A stretch of DNA of 64,000 nucleotides from Prochilodus magdalenae (GCA_024036415.1 JAMWET010003067.1:74501-138500); one strand, 5' to 3'; numbered from the stretch's first letter, positions 1 through 21,147 are shown. The notes: generated by a model not told the origin, from the letters alone. Numbers and translations: made by a program.

Positions 1-1057
1 TTAAGAATCAGGTAACCATTGAACTGCAAAGAGAGTGTTAAAGGGGAATTCCACTGATTTTGCTAAACTTCTCCATAAGCCAGTTGTTAAGTCAGAAGTC
101 AAAATTGTTCAAATTGGTGGTGATAGGAACCAGATACCTGAAAAAATGTCTGTTCAGCGTCTTTAAAAGCTGAAGTTTTTCTTACTGTCCTCAACGCTGT
201 TCCATTGTAGTTTCGAGATTAACTTTTGGGCTACTGTATTTGTTTCAGATATATGACTATTTTACCATCATCTGCATTTTATATAAACACTCAGAAGACA
301 CAAGAGGGTTCACTGTTTTTCTGGATTGTGAATAAACTGGTTGAATTAAGTGAGCTGGTTGTACATGTTATACCGCAAAAAATGAAATTAAATATAATAA
401 TTCTAAATAATTGAGGAAGTAATTATTCACATCAACTTAACATCAACTTTGGAAACACAACAAGCCAGCTAAAATGTGAAATGTGTGTGTCCCTTGTTCT
501 TTGTGTTAGTAAAACCATTTAATTGTAGTGCTGCTGTTGCGCTGTTTCAGCAGTTGTCGAATATGGCTTTAATCACCAAAGCGAGCTTATTTGTCACTGT
601 ATTGTGCCTCATTGACTGAGAGAGGTGTTTGGTTGACAGGAGAACAATGTTACCGTACATAATGTCCTGTCAAGTAGATGACTGTTCAGACAGGCCCCTG
701 ATTTGTCCGCCATTTTGTGCAACAGAAGTGTGGAATAGGATATGTGCTGTTGTACTTTGACTTCAATGAAATCTACATTTTGAACAGATTGACTGCCTTT
801 CCAATCAGGAATTGCGGCTGATCGTTAACTGTAAAATCTCTATTCAGAATCCAGTGTAGTCCTGGACTAGGAAATTGGGCTAATATGAGTGGTGAAAATA
901 GTCCTTACATTACTTGCACTGTTTAATCGATGCTGTAGAGTCGCCGTATGTTATTGCATAGAAGAACAAGATAGATATATGACTATTGCACTTTTATATA
1001 AGTTATACTATATAAAGTATATAGTTTAATAGCTAACATCTCTCTCTTTTCTCCTAG
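1..1057 (+). other. 3' part of intron 1 of desmoglein gene 1 (presumed)
   Basis: No exon, conserved motif or repeat could be supported here. By analogy with genes 2 and 3, where a 54-bp signal-peptide exon lies 6-7 kb upstream of exon 2, this is probably the end of a long first intron. The signal-peptide exon of gene 1 should lie left of the window. Inference from gene structure only. Confidence 0.6.
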
Positions 1058-8663
<7,606 letters not shown>

Positions 8664-9165
8664 AGACACATGGATAACTGAATGTAGACTGCAGTAAACA
8701 CTTCATTGCATTAATTACATTTTGACCTGGAAAGGTTTTCAACTTTCTTTTATCTTCAGTACACTATGCACATTCTATACACTTTTCTTCGTTTGAAAGT
8801 ATGTGTTTTTTTTTTTCTTATCAAGGTTTTAAGGTGCAAATGTAGTAGTGTACATCAATGTGGAAATAAGTGTCATATTGCAAACAACAGACCCTTTTGA
8901 ATCTTTTCCAGTCATCATTTGCCACTTTTTAAAAATTAGATGTGGATCTTTCATCTTCCATCAGTAACCTATGTATTAGAAAAGGCATATTTATATCGAT
9001 ATCCATATTGGCCTGAGCACTGGATTGGTTAGGGAAGCGATATGGAAATTGGATCTGATCCATTAAAGAAACCTGAAACTAATGGCAAACTATTTGAGAT
9101 TCAGTTGGGTATGAAATTAAACAAATCTGTATTCTGAAGTCATTTCCTGAGCTATCGTTGTTTAG

Positions 9166-9199
<34 letters not shown>

Positions 9200-9201
9200 G
9201 G
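9166..9201. repeat. (GTT)n microsatellite in gene 1 3' UTR
   Basis: About 11 GTT units, uninterrupted, followed by gtgtttttt. Confidence 0.9.
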
Positions 9202-9909
9202 TGTTTTTTCAGTGACAGACTTTTAATCTGTTTCTAACAGTGAGCTTTAACTTTTATCCACAGATTTCATAATGGTGACACTTAAAAGTTTGTTTGTGTT
9301 TGTATGCATGCAGTTTGAGCACTCAGCAATTTATTATTTTACAAAATGTATTAGTTATTTCTTGTTTTTACTTCAGACTCCAAATAACTCTTAAACCACA
9401 GCGAGTCTGTACCAGTAACTGAATTTTTAAGGTTTAATTATTTGAAATTGTAGTTTGTTTTTGCTTTTTTGGCTTCTTTGCTCTTTGCACTGATGAGCTC
9501 AGAATCTTAATATCTAGATCTTAACAGCTGAAGTTATTTCCACATCAAACTCTCCGCTTGGGCTTAAGGTCAGATGATGCTAAATTCAGAACCATGTTTG
9601 AAACACTAGGACACTGTTACTTCTTTAGGGGATTGTGGTTTTTTTTATGGAGAAATGGGTTCAGGTTTTTTGAAGGGCCTGTATTGAAATAAACTTTAGT
9701 TCTTGTTTTGTTTGGGTAAAATTTCAAAAAGTGCAACAGCAATAATAAGTATGTTTTTATTATAAGAGCTTGAATGTACTCTGATATATACTGCCATTTT
9801 TAATAGAGGGCCAAACGTGTGTCTATGTTTGTTTTGTTTGTTGGTATGGAACTGGAAAAAATAGACACTTGTTTTGCTGTGTTTACTGTACACTGGAATA
9901 CCAAAAAGC

Positions 9910-9915
9910 AATAAA
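9910..9915 (+). terminator. polyadenylation signal cluster of gene 1
   Basis: AATAAA at 9910 with overlapping further AATAAA (aataaaataaataaaac), about 1.25 kb after the stop codon. An earlier AATAAA near 9686 could serve as an alternative site. Confidence 0.65.
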
Positions 9916-10019
9916 ATAAATAAAACATCTTGTCAAGAAATTAAGAGTCAGTAGATTTGGACCTGGCAGCTTGATATTCTAAAGAAAACTAAGAGCAAAA
10001 TAAAAAGTTTTGGTATAAA

Positions 10020-10205
10020 TGACAAGTGTTGTGTCTAGTTTCCCTTCTGTGAAACATGGCGGTTGTAGTTTCATAGTTTGGGACAGTTTTGCTGCATCTG
10101 GCTGCAAAGCAAAATGTTACGACTTCTGTCCATAAATTGAATGTCAGGAGAAAGTGGGTCATGATGCAAGGCAACATCTTATGCACACAAGTCATTCTAC
10201 CAATG
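10020..10205 (+). mobile_element. Tc1/mariner remnant (C-terminal transposase region)
   Basis: Degenerate DNA with phrases typical of fish Tc1 transposons, such as 'gacagttttgctgcatctgg', 'gagaaagtgggtcatg' and 'acaagtcattctacca'. The same segment type, in the same orientation, lies just beyond the decayed copy at 15,474-16,053. No open frame. Recognised from memory, not by search. Confidence 0.6.
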
Positions 10206-10496
10206 TAGATCACCTTATGTAGACAGTGATTAATGAGAAAATACAAGTATAAATCAAATTGAAATTTTGGGAAATTTAAACAATGTATCAATGTATTTAA
10301 AGATTATATATATGGATATATTTATATATATGAATATCTGCAGTCATGACCTCTCTCTCTCTGGTGTGTGTGTAGGCACCCAGATCCTTTATGTTGCTGG
10401 TGTGTCCCTTATTCTGTCCACTGCTGCCAACAGCATGCTATGGTATGGCACGCAATACACTGATAAGACAATCCCGCATTACTGCTGCTGCCTGTT

Positions 10497-10582
10497 CTAG
10501 CCTGTGGCCGATCTCACAATCCTTCTTCCCATGACTCGTGAAATGGCTGCCAAGATACTTAAACTCCTCCACAGTGATCATT
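10497..10582 (-). mobile_element. LINE reverse-transcriptase fragment
   Basis: Read on the minus strand from 10,582 the DNA gives ITVEEFKYLGSHFTSHGKKD, then CEIGHRLEQAAAVMR, before a stop. This F-K-Y-L-G-S ... E-I-x-R-(L/I) ... A-x-x-x-M-R pattern is typical of the C-terminal part of non-LTR reverse transcriptases. No ends or target-site duplication were found. Confidence 0.6.
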
Positions 10583-13344
10583 AAAAAAAAAAAAAACATT
10601 TATTTCTAAAACATTGCACTGTGGCCCCCAATCAAACAATTTTGTCACCCTTTGAATGTATTCATCATATGCCAATTCTCTATGTTAAAAATAATGTGGA
10701 TCAGAAAAGAGGACATAGACATGGAAGAAAAATCAAAACATCCCTAATTAAATTCTAGAGAATTTCTAGAGAGCATGTCATTTTATTTCTATTCACTGGG
10801 TCTTCAGGACTAACCCAGGACACTCAGTCAACCAAAACCAGTCAGGACGAAGGGCTAGAAAAAGACAGAACTGATAATGAAGTCAAACACACGGAGACGA
10901 CTGTGCAAGGACCATGTAGTCATACAAGTGGTGGTGGTTTTGGATCAGGTTGGAGTAGTGCAGGGGGGGAGCCTCAGGAATCCCAAGAAGCCGAGGTAAC
11001 CTTGGAGGTGGTAAAGTCTACAATCTGAATATCAACGTCAAAAACCAGCCTGAGGGTCCACGCTTCAGCCCCAAGGTATGGGATGGTCGATATAACAAAA
11101 GCCTTTCTAGGTACCCTGCTATCGATGGAGATAGATGGTTACCTGTTTAAAACGCCAGGTTACTCTGCATTTAGTCCCCCCCCCACACACAATTTGAAGA
11201 ATCATCTGTTTATCTAACATTTAATTACAGAATAAATACAGAGTGTCCCCTTTTTCAGATACAGGTGTTTAGCTTGCTTTTACGCCCACAAATTCTTGTT
11301 GAATTTGTTGAATTCTTGAATTGACATTTGACTGATGTACTGACTCACCTTGTCCTGCAGGGGGCGCCATGAATTCAGTTTTTCATAATTGCTTAGGCAT
11401 GACTTTAAAAGCAGGCCTTTGTTGTTCAAACACTACATACAACAACCACAACCACACACACATGTAGCAGAAAACCTCAGGTCTTTTTGAAAATGACACA
11501 CTTCGTTCAAAACTAAACAAGAAGTTATAAGAATCTGATTTTGTCATCGCATGACGTGTGCAGGGTTCACGATCAGAGTCTATTTGAATTAGTTACACAC
11601 TACTGAGCCCAGACACCTCTGCTTCTTTGATGATGCAGTCCGGGTTTAATTTTATTTAAAGATATTGTTAGAGTATAAAACATTGTTAGAGATCAGTACG
11701 TCAATGCATTTGCAAAGGATGCATTTTGTGCTGGAATCATGACCAGCATAGTGAAGTGGTTTATTAGATTAACAGAGAATGGTTTGGATGTGGTTTTTAA
11801 ATAACCTTTCTGGGTTATTGCATTGTTTTACACATGGCAATAAACGGATATCGGTACTGATGTAGGTAGTACCTTAGTTAGTGTATTGTATTGCCTTTAC
11901 TGTGGACAGTAATATAATACCTATATAGGGGTTCCTGCCATCATTCACACTCTCTCTCTTCCTTTTCTAGATTTGTCAGTTTACAGTTTAGCATCTAAAT
12001 GTTTGATCATTTAGGGTCACAGGTGTACTATTTTGATAGGTGGTGCTTTGAAGTGGCAAAGAAATGATTTTATGCTAGTTTTTGTTGGTTTGCGTAATAT
12101 GGTATGTTGTGTTGTTATACAATTGTGAGGCTAAGAATGTGCTCATCGTTGTTTATTTTTCTCACACTTTCTCACAGCCCACACTGTTTTTGCTGATTTG
12201 AAAAAAAGCACTGTTATGAAATTCTGTTGTATAATCAGTAGGAGGAGCTTAGTTACACTTCTGAACTATTGACAATAGAGGCAATGGGTTATTGCAAGAA
12301 TTGTCCTGCAGGGGGCGCCATTTTTCTCCAATATGGCAGCATCTACAAATGATAGCGTGCAAATCAAACAAGCAGTAAAGATATTAGATAGTAAGCAGTA
12401 AAGATATTAGATATTGCTTTCATACATTGATTAAACGGTTGTGGAACTGCTTTTCGAATCATTCACCCAAACTTAATGGTAACTGTATCTCTTTTCACAG
12501 ATGTGTCCTATACGACAGCTAGGGGCACCATCACTATCCAAGTGAAGGACTTTACTGACCACTGCCCTACTCTGACCAGGCTAGCTATATACCTTCAGGA
12601 AGCTATACACGTCACTGCAGTGGACGAGGATGCTTCTCCCAATGAAGTGCCTTTTACTTTAAATGTAGTTCCTGAAAAAACCAATGGAAAATGGAGTGTG
12701 GAACACTTAAATGGTACGCAGTATTAGTTGTTTGGCCCTAGGGTTTCCACAGTTCAGCGTAAGCAAAAATCACTGAGTCTTAGTATATGAAATTCAAATA
12801 ACAGCTTGCATTAAGGACAGCTGAGCTGGGCACATTTTGTGTAGTTCTGCATACCTTCTGATGACCGGCCTCCAGTGTCACTTACCTCTCAGATTCTCCC
12901 ATTCTTGCATCGCTGTTATTGTTTTCAATGTTATATTAAAAACAACTGCCATTTTGAGAGTCTGTGCCAGTCTGGGCCAACCCTTAAAAATCTGTGGCCC
13001 GGTTCTCAGGAAGTGGAGGTGCGTGACCAGCAGGGGTTGTCATGTCTGGAACCACAGGTGCTAAAATTGGATGTATGCACCTGTGATAAGCAAGATCTGT
13101 GTGGTGCCCTTGGGGCTAAACAGAAGGGCTCGGTGCTTGGCAGTGCTGGAATTGGTCTGCTCTTCTTGGGCCTCCTTCTGCTCTTACGTGAGTTCATTGT
13201 CGTGTGTCTTTCATCTCAGTGGTCTGAAATGTATTAGAGATTTTAGAGGATCTGAGGGAATATTAAAACTGTTGAATCTTTACCATTAGTCATTTGCCAC
13301 TTGTTTTAAATTACATGCTTATCATCCAGCTTCCACCAGTAGCC

Positions 13345-14935
13345 CCGGAGGCACTCCTGTCCATATTCCGTAGTCAAATTCACATGACATTAATCCACAG
13401 TAGCAGAGGTGTTTTCAGATGAAGTTCCAGAAAATACCTGGAGGCAGAAAGAGTGGCCATGCAAGGCTTGTTTTTTAATTATATAATAAAGCAGATAAAG
13501 CCGGCTTAATCATGCACATAAAAGGTTAAAAATGTGGTAAAGTATTTGTCGTCTTAAATAAGCAAAAATGCCAATAGTAAGTGTAATTAATGAAGCGTGT
13601 AAACCTGAGGACTAAAAAAACATTTGAATATATCAGTTTATGGATCAATGACAAATAAAGTAAATTAAACTTTAAATTAAAACTTTAAAACTTTAAATTA
13701 GAAAAACATATGATGATTTTTGTATGTATTTATAATTATTATATTTATAAAATTTGCTTTGGTATATATAGTTTTACCACACAATAACTCTATATATTGT
13801 CATTGTGCAGAGTACAGGTACAGAGCCAATGAAATGCAGTAATAATGTATGTTACAAATTTGGGTCCACCCAGTTTGCCCCTTACCCTGTCAAATGGATG
13901 CATGCTTCAAGTCTGGCTCATTTTGTGCCAGACCAGAAGGGAAGTGCTTTCTGGCATTGCTGCTTCTCCTGCTGATAGGAGGGTGGGGTATAGGGGCCCA
14001 CCCAAATTTACCCTGCCTTGTTCTCTACTCCCTGTGGGGTAGGTCAGGGAGCATCTATATGGAACAAAACCAAATATAATGTCACCAAATAAGTTTTTAT
14101 AATAGTATATATACACTATATTTAAATATGATGATAAATATGAAACGTGATAAATATGTCATGCATTTAGTAAATTATTTCATAGGAAAATTGAATTAAA
14201 AGCAATTACTTCATGTCATCCACCTGTATATTATACATTCATGTTCTTATACTGCTTGCTCCAGACTAGGGTCGCAATTGCTGTAGGCACAGCAGAGAAG
14301 TCCAGACGGCCCTGTCCACCTCACCTTCCTCGAGCACATTCTGGGAAATTTCAAGCTGTTCCCAGGCCAGCTTGGGGATGTATAAGACCTCTAGGTCTTG
14401 GGAGGCAGCCAGGGGGCATCTGAATCCAAACCACCTCAACTCTCTTTTCAGTGTGGAGTGGCAGCTCTGTTAAGTAGAGTGTGGCCCGCCGCACTGCAAA
14501 AAAAGTTAATTTCTGTCATTTGTGTCTGTGAACTCATTCTTTCTGTGATTACCCAACACTTATGACAATAGGTGTGGGGATGTAGAGCAACTGGTAAACA
14601 GAGAATGTTGCTTTCAACTTCCTCTTCACCACTACAACGAATCTTAGTGAACATGGTCATAAGATTTCTCGTAACAGGTTCACAACACATTTGGGTATTG
14701 TGAGTATCCCCACAAGGGGTAGGTTCAGATAATCATCTCCTGAGAAGGGTACTTAATATTCTGTGGACTGCACTCATAGGGGATTTTAGATCATGTTAGC
14801 CTGGTTCTTCACTCCAGACCTGTTCAACCTGGGGGAACCTATCAGGAGCATACTGCTCCAGACATCATAGCTCTGATGATCCCTAGGCCACACAAACCCC
14901 TCTTCTATGTCAAGCCCCGATCCCCGACCCATGTA
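13345..14935. mobile_element. insertion splitting the pseudogene 3' UTR
   Basis: Gene 1-like 3' UTR sequence stops near 13,345 and resumes near 14,940, although in gene 1 the two flanks (about 8,970 and 8,990) are adjacent. The inserted 1.6 kb is A+T-rich with a G+C-richer part (13,850-14,060) and a LINE tail at 14,266-14,480. It may be several nested insertions; terminal repeats were not identified. Confidence 0.5.
14266..14480 (-). mobile_element. LINE 3'-terminal coding fragment
   Basis: Minus-strand reading shows ELRWFGFRCP, then LYIPKLAWEQLEIP, the degenerate 'R-x-x-I-x-x-L-A-W-E-x-L-x-I-P' end found in many fish non-LTR retrotransposons. Open only over short stretches. It lies in the insertion at 13,345-14,935. 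Confidence 0.6.
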
Positions 14936-15473
14936 TATGCAGAAAGGAAAGGACTGGATTGGTTATGGAAGGGAAAGTAGGAATTAAATCTGATTCATTA
15001 ATGAAACCTGAAGCTAACAACAAACTATTTAAGATTTAACAGGATCCTAAATGAACAAAAACTGAAACTGAATTTTGAAGTCAGTCCTTTAGTTGTTGTT
15101 TAGTGTTTCGTTTACTGTGACATCCCCCATCCACTGGTTTCATAATGTTGACACATAATGAACTCTTAAACCACAGCAAGTCTGTACCAGTAACTATATA
15201 ATTTAATTACTTAAAAGTTTAGCTACTTTGTGGTGAGCTCAGAACCTGAATATCTAGATCTCAACGGCTGACATTATTTACACATCAAACTCTCCACTTG
15301 GGCTAAAGGTCAAACGATTCTAAATACTAAATTCAGAACCATGGTTGAAACACTGGGACACTGTTACATTGCTTTAGGGGATTATGTGCGGTTTTTTGTT
15401 GTTGTTTTGTACTTATCTGTTAAACTGTATGTGTTTAAACCCATAACTGTTTTATGGGCCTGCGTTAATTACA

Positions 15474-16053
15474 CCAGCAAATTCTAAAGGAAAATATCAG
15501 GACATGTGTCTGTGAACTGAATCTCAAGAAAATTTGGCTCATGTAAAAAGACAACAACACAAGCCACACAGGTTGTTCTACCAAAGAACAGTTTAAACAT
15601 TATAAAGCGAAAGTTCTGAAAAGGCCAAGTCACAGTCCAGATCTTAAACCTATATATTTATTGTGGAAGTGCCTGAAGCAAGCAGTTAATGTAAGTAAAA
15701 GCACAGACTTCCCAAAAAGCTAAAGCTGTTCTGTATGGAGGAACAGGCTACGAAGCAAGTGTGTAGGACTAATCAACAGTCACCAGAAACGTTCTGTTTC
15801 AGATGTTGCTTCATACGGGGTCACACCAGATACTGAAAGCAAAGGTTCACATTCTTTTGCCCCTCACAGATCTGTGATGTTGGATAATATTCCTTTAATA
15901 AATAAAAGACCAAGTTTAATATTTATGTTTTACTTGTTTAATGGGGCTCTATTACATAAACGTTTAGGTCAAAATCTGTTAATGTTTAAGGCTATATTTA
16001 TGCCAAAATATAGAAAATTGTAAAGGGTTCACAAACTTTAAAACCACTGTATA
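15474..16053 (+). mobile_element. Tc1/mariner 3' half with terminal repeat
   Basis: Degenerate transposase C-terminal DNA (ctgtgaactgaatctcaaga, aggccaagtcacagtccaga, gtggaagtgcctgaagc, ggggtcacaccagatactga) followed by a 3' non-coding tail ending gggttcacaaactttaaaac, which is the inverted-repeat type seen at 44,153 and 49,333. Multiple stops, so inactive. Assigned from memory of fish Tc1 elements. Confidence 0.75.
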
Positions 16054-19000
16054 TATCAGTATCAGCTGATACTGAAGGCTGTTATGCCATTATCAGTAAA
16101 GAAACTGTGGATTTTAACCTCTAATCAAAACGTCTTTCTTAATTAGCATATGCCCATGGCAAATTGCGAAGTGTCCACAAAAATTCTGGATTAGTCATCA
16201 GCAGCGTAATTATTTTTATGCTACAGGAACAATGCCAAAAGAATGACTCAGTAGTACTGTTGAAGACTAAAGGAAACTGCACCAAGAATTGAAAATGGAC
16301 AAAAACCGTTTCAGGACTTATTATCTACTCTACTATTAATTAATTTCAGTTCAAAATGTTTAATAAAGAGCCTATGTATTTCATGAATTGTAAAAAAAAG
16401 TCCATATGTAAAACATCCCATTTTGATTTTTTTTTTTTTTGTGATGTCATGACAACTATCTATTCAGAATAATACTTTTGAAAAAGGAAGGGGAATGTCA
16501 GCTGGTAAATAGTGAAATAAAAACTATATACACCAAATGTCATGTGAAGTATTATGCACATACATATTTCAGCTTTACTCATGAATTTGGGAACTTAATG
16601 AGAATTTTGACAGCAACAGTAACTTAGAGACAACCCAGCAAGTAATACAGGGACGTTCTTTTAAGCGTTACATTCGTTTGTATTAAATCCTGTGTGGACA
16701 GTTGGGTGGCTGATTATTAAACGAAGTTGTCATGTTTTTTTCTCATGTTGATTACTTTTAAGCACAGAAACATCAAGAATAACAAGTGTTATTACAGATG
16801 ATCAGTTCCTTAAAGTTTTACCAAAGACTAGCTAGAACTAGCAGCTATATTGATGAGGGTTGTCTCTAATATTTGCACTGTATGATGTGTTAGAGCCGTG
16901 AGGTTTTGGCCTTACCTTTAGCATATTGACTAGATAAATATGTCACTACAGACAATAGTTAATCATTTTCTCTCTTTTCCTGGATGTTGAAGTAGTTGTA
17001 TGTTGTCACTTATTATTTGAATTGTATTATAGGAATATAATGTGTAAATGTATAGTTATAGCTGTGTGCATGCTTTGCATTGCTGTACTTTCAGTCACCA
17101 TGTAATTAAGCTGCATTCCAGGCAATAAGCCACCAGGTCTTGGAGGTTAGGGTTAGGTGGAGGTAGGCGGAACTCAGGTTTGTAAAACTAAAAGCTTACA
17201 AGTAATAAATCTGAGTATTTGGACCATATTTAACACAATACAATACTTTGTAGTTGTTGTTTCATAACTGCCTTTTAACCCCAGCTGCATTTCTTTAAAC
17301 AGAAAAATGTGAAAATGGACCAGAACAAGCAAAACTCAGTCCAATAATGTCTTTAATCAAATACTCAGTTTGCCATGTGCCCTGCCAGAATTTTGGTAAG
17401 TCTTGCTTAACAAGCCCATCAGGACTGTTTCCTGCTAACAAAATGTAAAAGAAAATGTACATGAACACATTTGATGTGTTACTGTATGAATACAATTGTT
17501 TTTTGTAAATATATGTACCTTCAAATATGATCTCTGCAACACCTGACAAAAAGTCAGGTACTCGTAATTTTAAAAATACAGTTATTATCTATTCTCCTGT
17601 AATATAGATCCTGAACTGTAGAACCATACGGGGCCTCTGTTGTTGTATTATACACTTCATAATGAGCCAAACTGTTTCAGAAGGAGTTCAGCTTAACATG
17701 CAGACTCTCTGATTATGCAGTCATGCTGTAGTCACTTGTGCAGAATGTTTCTTGGTGTAGTCATATTAAAACCAAGCATTAATGTCTAAAAAGCATCTTA
17801 TGTCTCTACATCATTCAGCATTTTCTTCTTTGGCCCAAAGAACACAACATTCAATATTTTCGTAAGCGACCTGAAAGTGAACTAATCAGACCACTATACA
17901 CGTTTCCACTGTGCATTTCAGATGATCTTAATCTCAGAGTCAATCCTAAATCAGCTGCATTTCGAGATGTTGTTAACTTCTACTGTGGATAAAACAGTCC
18001 CAAGTTGCATTTCTGGATATTTGTGATGCAGTGTGGATATAGTGGCAAACAGTCGTTACTGACAGTGGTTTATCAGAGTGAGCCCTGGGTCATGTAGTGC
18101 TGTAATGCAGTGCAATCTGATGAGTCAAAAGTCTCCTTGATAGCTACACACAACGATTTTTCTGGATTCTCTGAGCATTTGTGGGTGAAATCCAGAAAAT
18201 CTTTCTGGTTGAGAGTTCAGCTAGTGGTGAACCATTAAAACAAGCGGTTTTAGAGTATTTGACAACACAGCCAATCTTATCTTTGTCTTTGTCCCAAGGT
18301 TTTGGAATGTATGCTATGGTACTTCTAATACTTAGACATATTTTAAAGCCAGGGTTATTATCTTTATACATATATACACATATATATTAGAGGTGTATAA
18401 AATAATACTTGATTTTTAGATGATGATTTTAGGTGACTTTTATGAGTTTTATTTTAGGTGACTGTATAATTCCATGAGAGTTATTCTATAGTTTGGTGTC
18501 TTCACTTTTACTCTAAAATTAAGCATTAAGCTTCAAATAACCAAAACCACTTTTACGAGTGGCTGTCTTTAATTGTTTCACTGGCAGTGTAATTGCTCCA
18601 CTGTTTTGCATGCATGTTGAAACTGAGGACTGACTCAGAGTATGAGCAGTGCATTTGCTCTTCAGTTTTGCTTACATTTTCATAAGCGAAAAACAGGTTT
18701 ATCTGGATGCTTAAAGCTCCAGGCGATTACGCTCACATTCACTCTACAACTACAAAAGCAGGTCTAACCAAAGACGACGTTTGATTTGCCAGAAAGTTCT
18801 CTGACCTCCACCACCCCCTCACAAAACTGTTGTTTCAGAATTTTAGCTTTATTCATGTTTAGTAAAAAAACATAAACCAACTTAAACACAACCAAACACA
18901 CAGCTGCTTATACGCCTTAACACAAAATATTAGCTAGTGTACACAACAGGCTTAGCCTTCATCATAGAGAGTATCTATATGCACCATCTACACTGTAAGA

Positions 19001-21147
19001 ACTTCTCTAAATCACAAGTTAGATAACTCAAACAATTTCTTTGCCTGGTTGCCTTATGATATCAAGTTGACTATTTTACAGTGTACGTTGTTTATAATTA
19101 CACACTTTGTGGACCCTCTCAAGCCCGCCACGTATATATGTTTAGCCTGAAGGCTTAGGCTTAAGTCATATATGCAGCACTGGGATAAAACAACATACAT
19201 ACAATAAATCATTTTAGAGACAAAACACCGCCTTTTACAACAGTGTCTGATAACTTATTTCACTGATTTAAAGAATTTACTGTAACTGCTATAAAGCGTG
19301 GCTCAAGTTCCCCCACTCAACAACTAAGACATAAGTGACATATTCACCACAATCAAAGCAACTAGATCAAAGTGTGGCATGCACATGGCGTTCAGATATT
19401 ATACTGATTTAATGTCAGTCTGTATCAGAAATGAGTCATAAACTTATATAAATCAGAAATGAGTGATAAAGACTCTTTGAGCTAGCTGAGAGTTTCAAAG
19501 ATAGGAGTTTCAAAGATAGGTAAATATATTTAATTTAATGATTCTATTGTTAGTACGATCATTTCCCCAGAACAACTTTTAGAGGCAGGCAAAAGTCACT
19601 ACATTTCAAAAATAATTTTAAATTAATGAAATATGCTCTATACAGACATATACATATACACATCAATACATGAACTAACAAGATGTACAATTTTATTTCA
19701 TGTTGATTTAACAGAACATCAGAGCGCTTTTCATATTTATGATCAGCACAATAAAACACAATTTATTTTTAAATAAGAAACCATAATGTTATGATCATTT
19801 ACTTGAAGCACAACAATTACTCAGAAAATCTAATTATGAGGAACTGTCACTTGGAATGCGATTCAGTCCTCCATAAATTTTCTAACAGATTCTCCAGAAC
19901 AATTAAAATGAGTTCGGAGGTTAGCCCTCTAGCCCTTTGGCGTTTCTTATGAACTAAAACTCTTTCTATAAGGAGTAGCAGGGATATTTAACAAATATAA
20001 ATCACTATGTTTCTTAAATTAAGTCCAAATCTATAACCAGTGTGTTTTATTGTGTTTGTAATAGAAATGCTCTCTAGCAGTTCCCCTGTCGGCTCACAGA
20101 CTGAAGATGCTTCATCAAATGCATGTTCTGCCCATTCTTGTCCTAACCTGAGAGCATTGAGATCCACATCTAGAGCTATCAATTAGTAGCTACATAGAAA
20201 ATACTGCACAATGGTGAATAAAAGTGAGTTATTATTGAGTTACATGAACGAGTAAAGGAAGTGTTGCCCTACTAATGCTGCTAATACAACTTCATGATGT
20301 ATGAGATGAGACTCTAAGCTACACAAGTCAAAAACAAAGGCAATCTCCAAAAATTCACTGTAAAAAGTGAGATAGCACTTTAACTTCAAAACTGAGCTGT
20401 CTTGCAATTAACCAAATTAAAGCAATTAAAACAACCAATCATTTTACAGTCTGCGAAACATAAACTTTGGCATTCTAATAAATCACTTTTAGCATCCTGA
20501 AATAAGGCTCATGGATCAAGACTTTACAAGGTCACGAAAAAACAATGCAAACCTACTAACTGAATAACACAGCCTTGAAAACTGCTGTATCATTTATGAC
20601 TTCTATGATCATAAACAATAAAGTAACTATACTGATAACAGCATAATCTTGCTTTGTAAAAAGGTGCATAGAAAGATAAACAGTGTTCAGTGACAGTGTA
20701 TTCATTTACTCCCATCCTATAAACTGCAGATTAAACGGCAAACGGCAGTTCTATTACTGCAAGTTGTTGCCACATGGCCACAATCATATTTTAGCAGTTT
20801 ATATTAAACCTATAGCACATTCACACAAAATTTTATTTATGATAAGAGCATTGTAATGTTGCCTGGACCGTGTTTCACATGTTTTCCTGAAGTTGTTGTA
20901 TATGAATATGGAGTTATGGAGTTAAATACATACTTTTAGGAAGATTAGTATATAAAACAAGTGCATGAAAAAGAAGTGCAGATTACACCAGTAAGGCACT
21001 GAATTTGGAAAGACTCTCTGATAGTTCAAGCAGAGAACAATCATTTCCTCCTTACATAAAACTTTCTCGAGAAATCAATGCAAATACCATTAAAGACTTA
21101 CAGAGAACTAAAGCAAACACGCACACATGTATTCGGGTATACGCTCA
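16054..21147. other. intergenic region upstream of gene 2
   Basis: Five kilobases without a supportable gene; open frames are short and show no family resemblance. The stretch at about 19,881-19,990 (agattctccagaacaa..., gagtagcaggga) resembles 44,050-44,150 upstream of gene 3, so the duplicated unit reaches at least 1.4 kb upstream of the start codon. A small inverted repeat lies at 18,155-18,201. Confidence 0.7.
18155..18201. repeat. small inverted repeat
   Basis: TTTTCTGGATT (18,158-18,168) is exactly reverse-complementary to AATCCAGAAAA (18,189-18,199), with a loop of about 20 nt. The pairing extends by two bases if one T bulges. No gene context; function unknown. Confidence 0.7.

Larger units (their letters stand above)
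8664..9935 (+). other. 3' UTR of gene 1
   Basis: Non-coding sequence after the stop, up to overlapping AATAAA signals. Parts of it (about 8,895-8,985, 8,990-9,110 and 9,490-9,690) are recognisable again in the decayed copy at 13,270-13,345 and 14,940-15,470, which marks it as part of the duplicated unit. It contains a (GTT)n tract. Confidence 0.7.
10866..15470 (+). pseudogene. decayed desmoglein copy between genes 1 and 2
   Basis: Left edge resembles gene 1 intron 7 (agaactgataat..., compare about 3,479). Then come a frameshifted, partly deleted copy of the Gly-rich/EC4 exon (about 10,921-11,160); no recognisable copy of exon 4210-4352; a near-intact exon at 12,501-12,713 that is 9 bp shorter and has lost the anchor Cys; and an anchor/TM exon (about 12,938-13,187) whose acceptor AG has become AA. 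After its donor the sequence runs about 85 bp into intron, then near 13,270 switches to sequence matching gene 1 3' UTR (about 8,895). The last three coding exons are therefore deleted. 3' UTR similarity is interrupted at about 13,345 and resumes at about 14,940 to 15,470. Signal peptide, EC1-EC2 and cytoplasmic tail are absent, so no desmoglein can be made. Confidence 0.88.
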
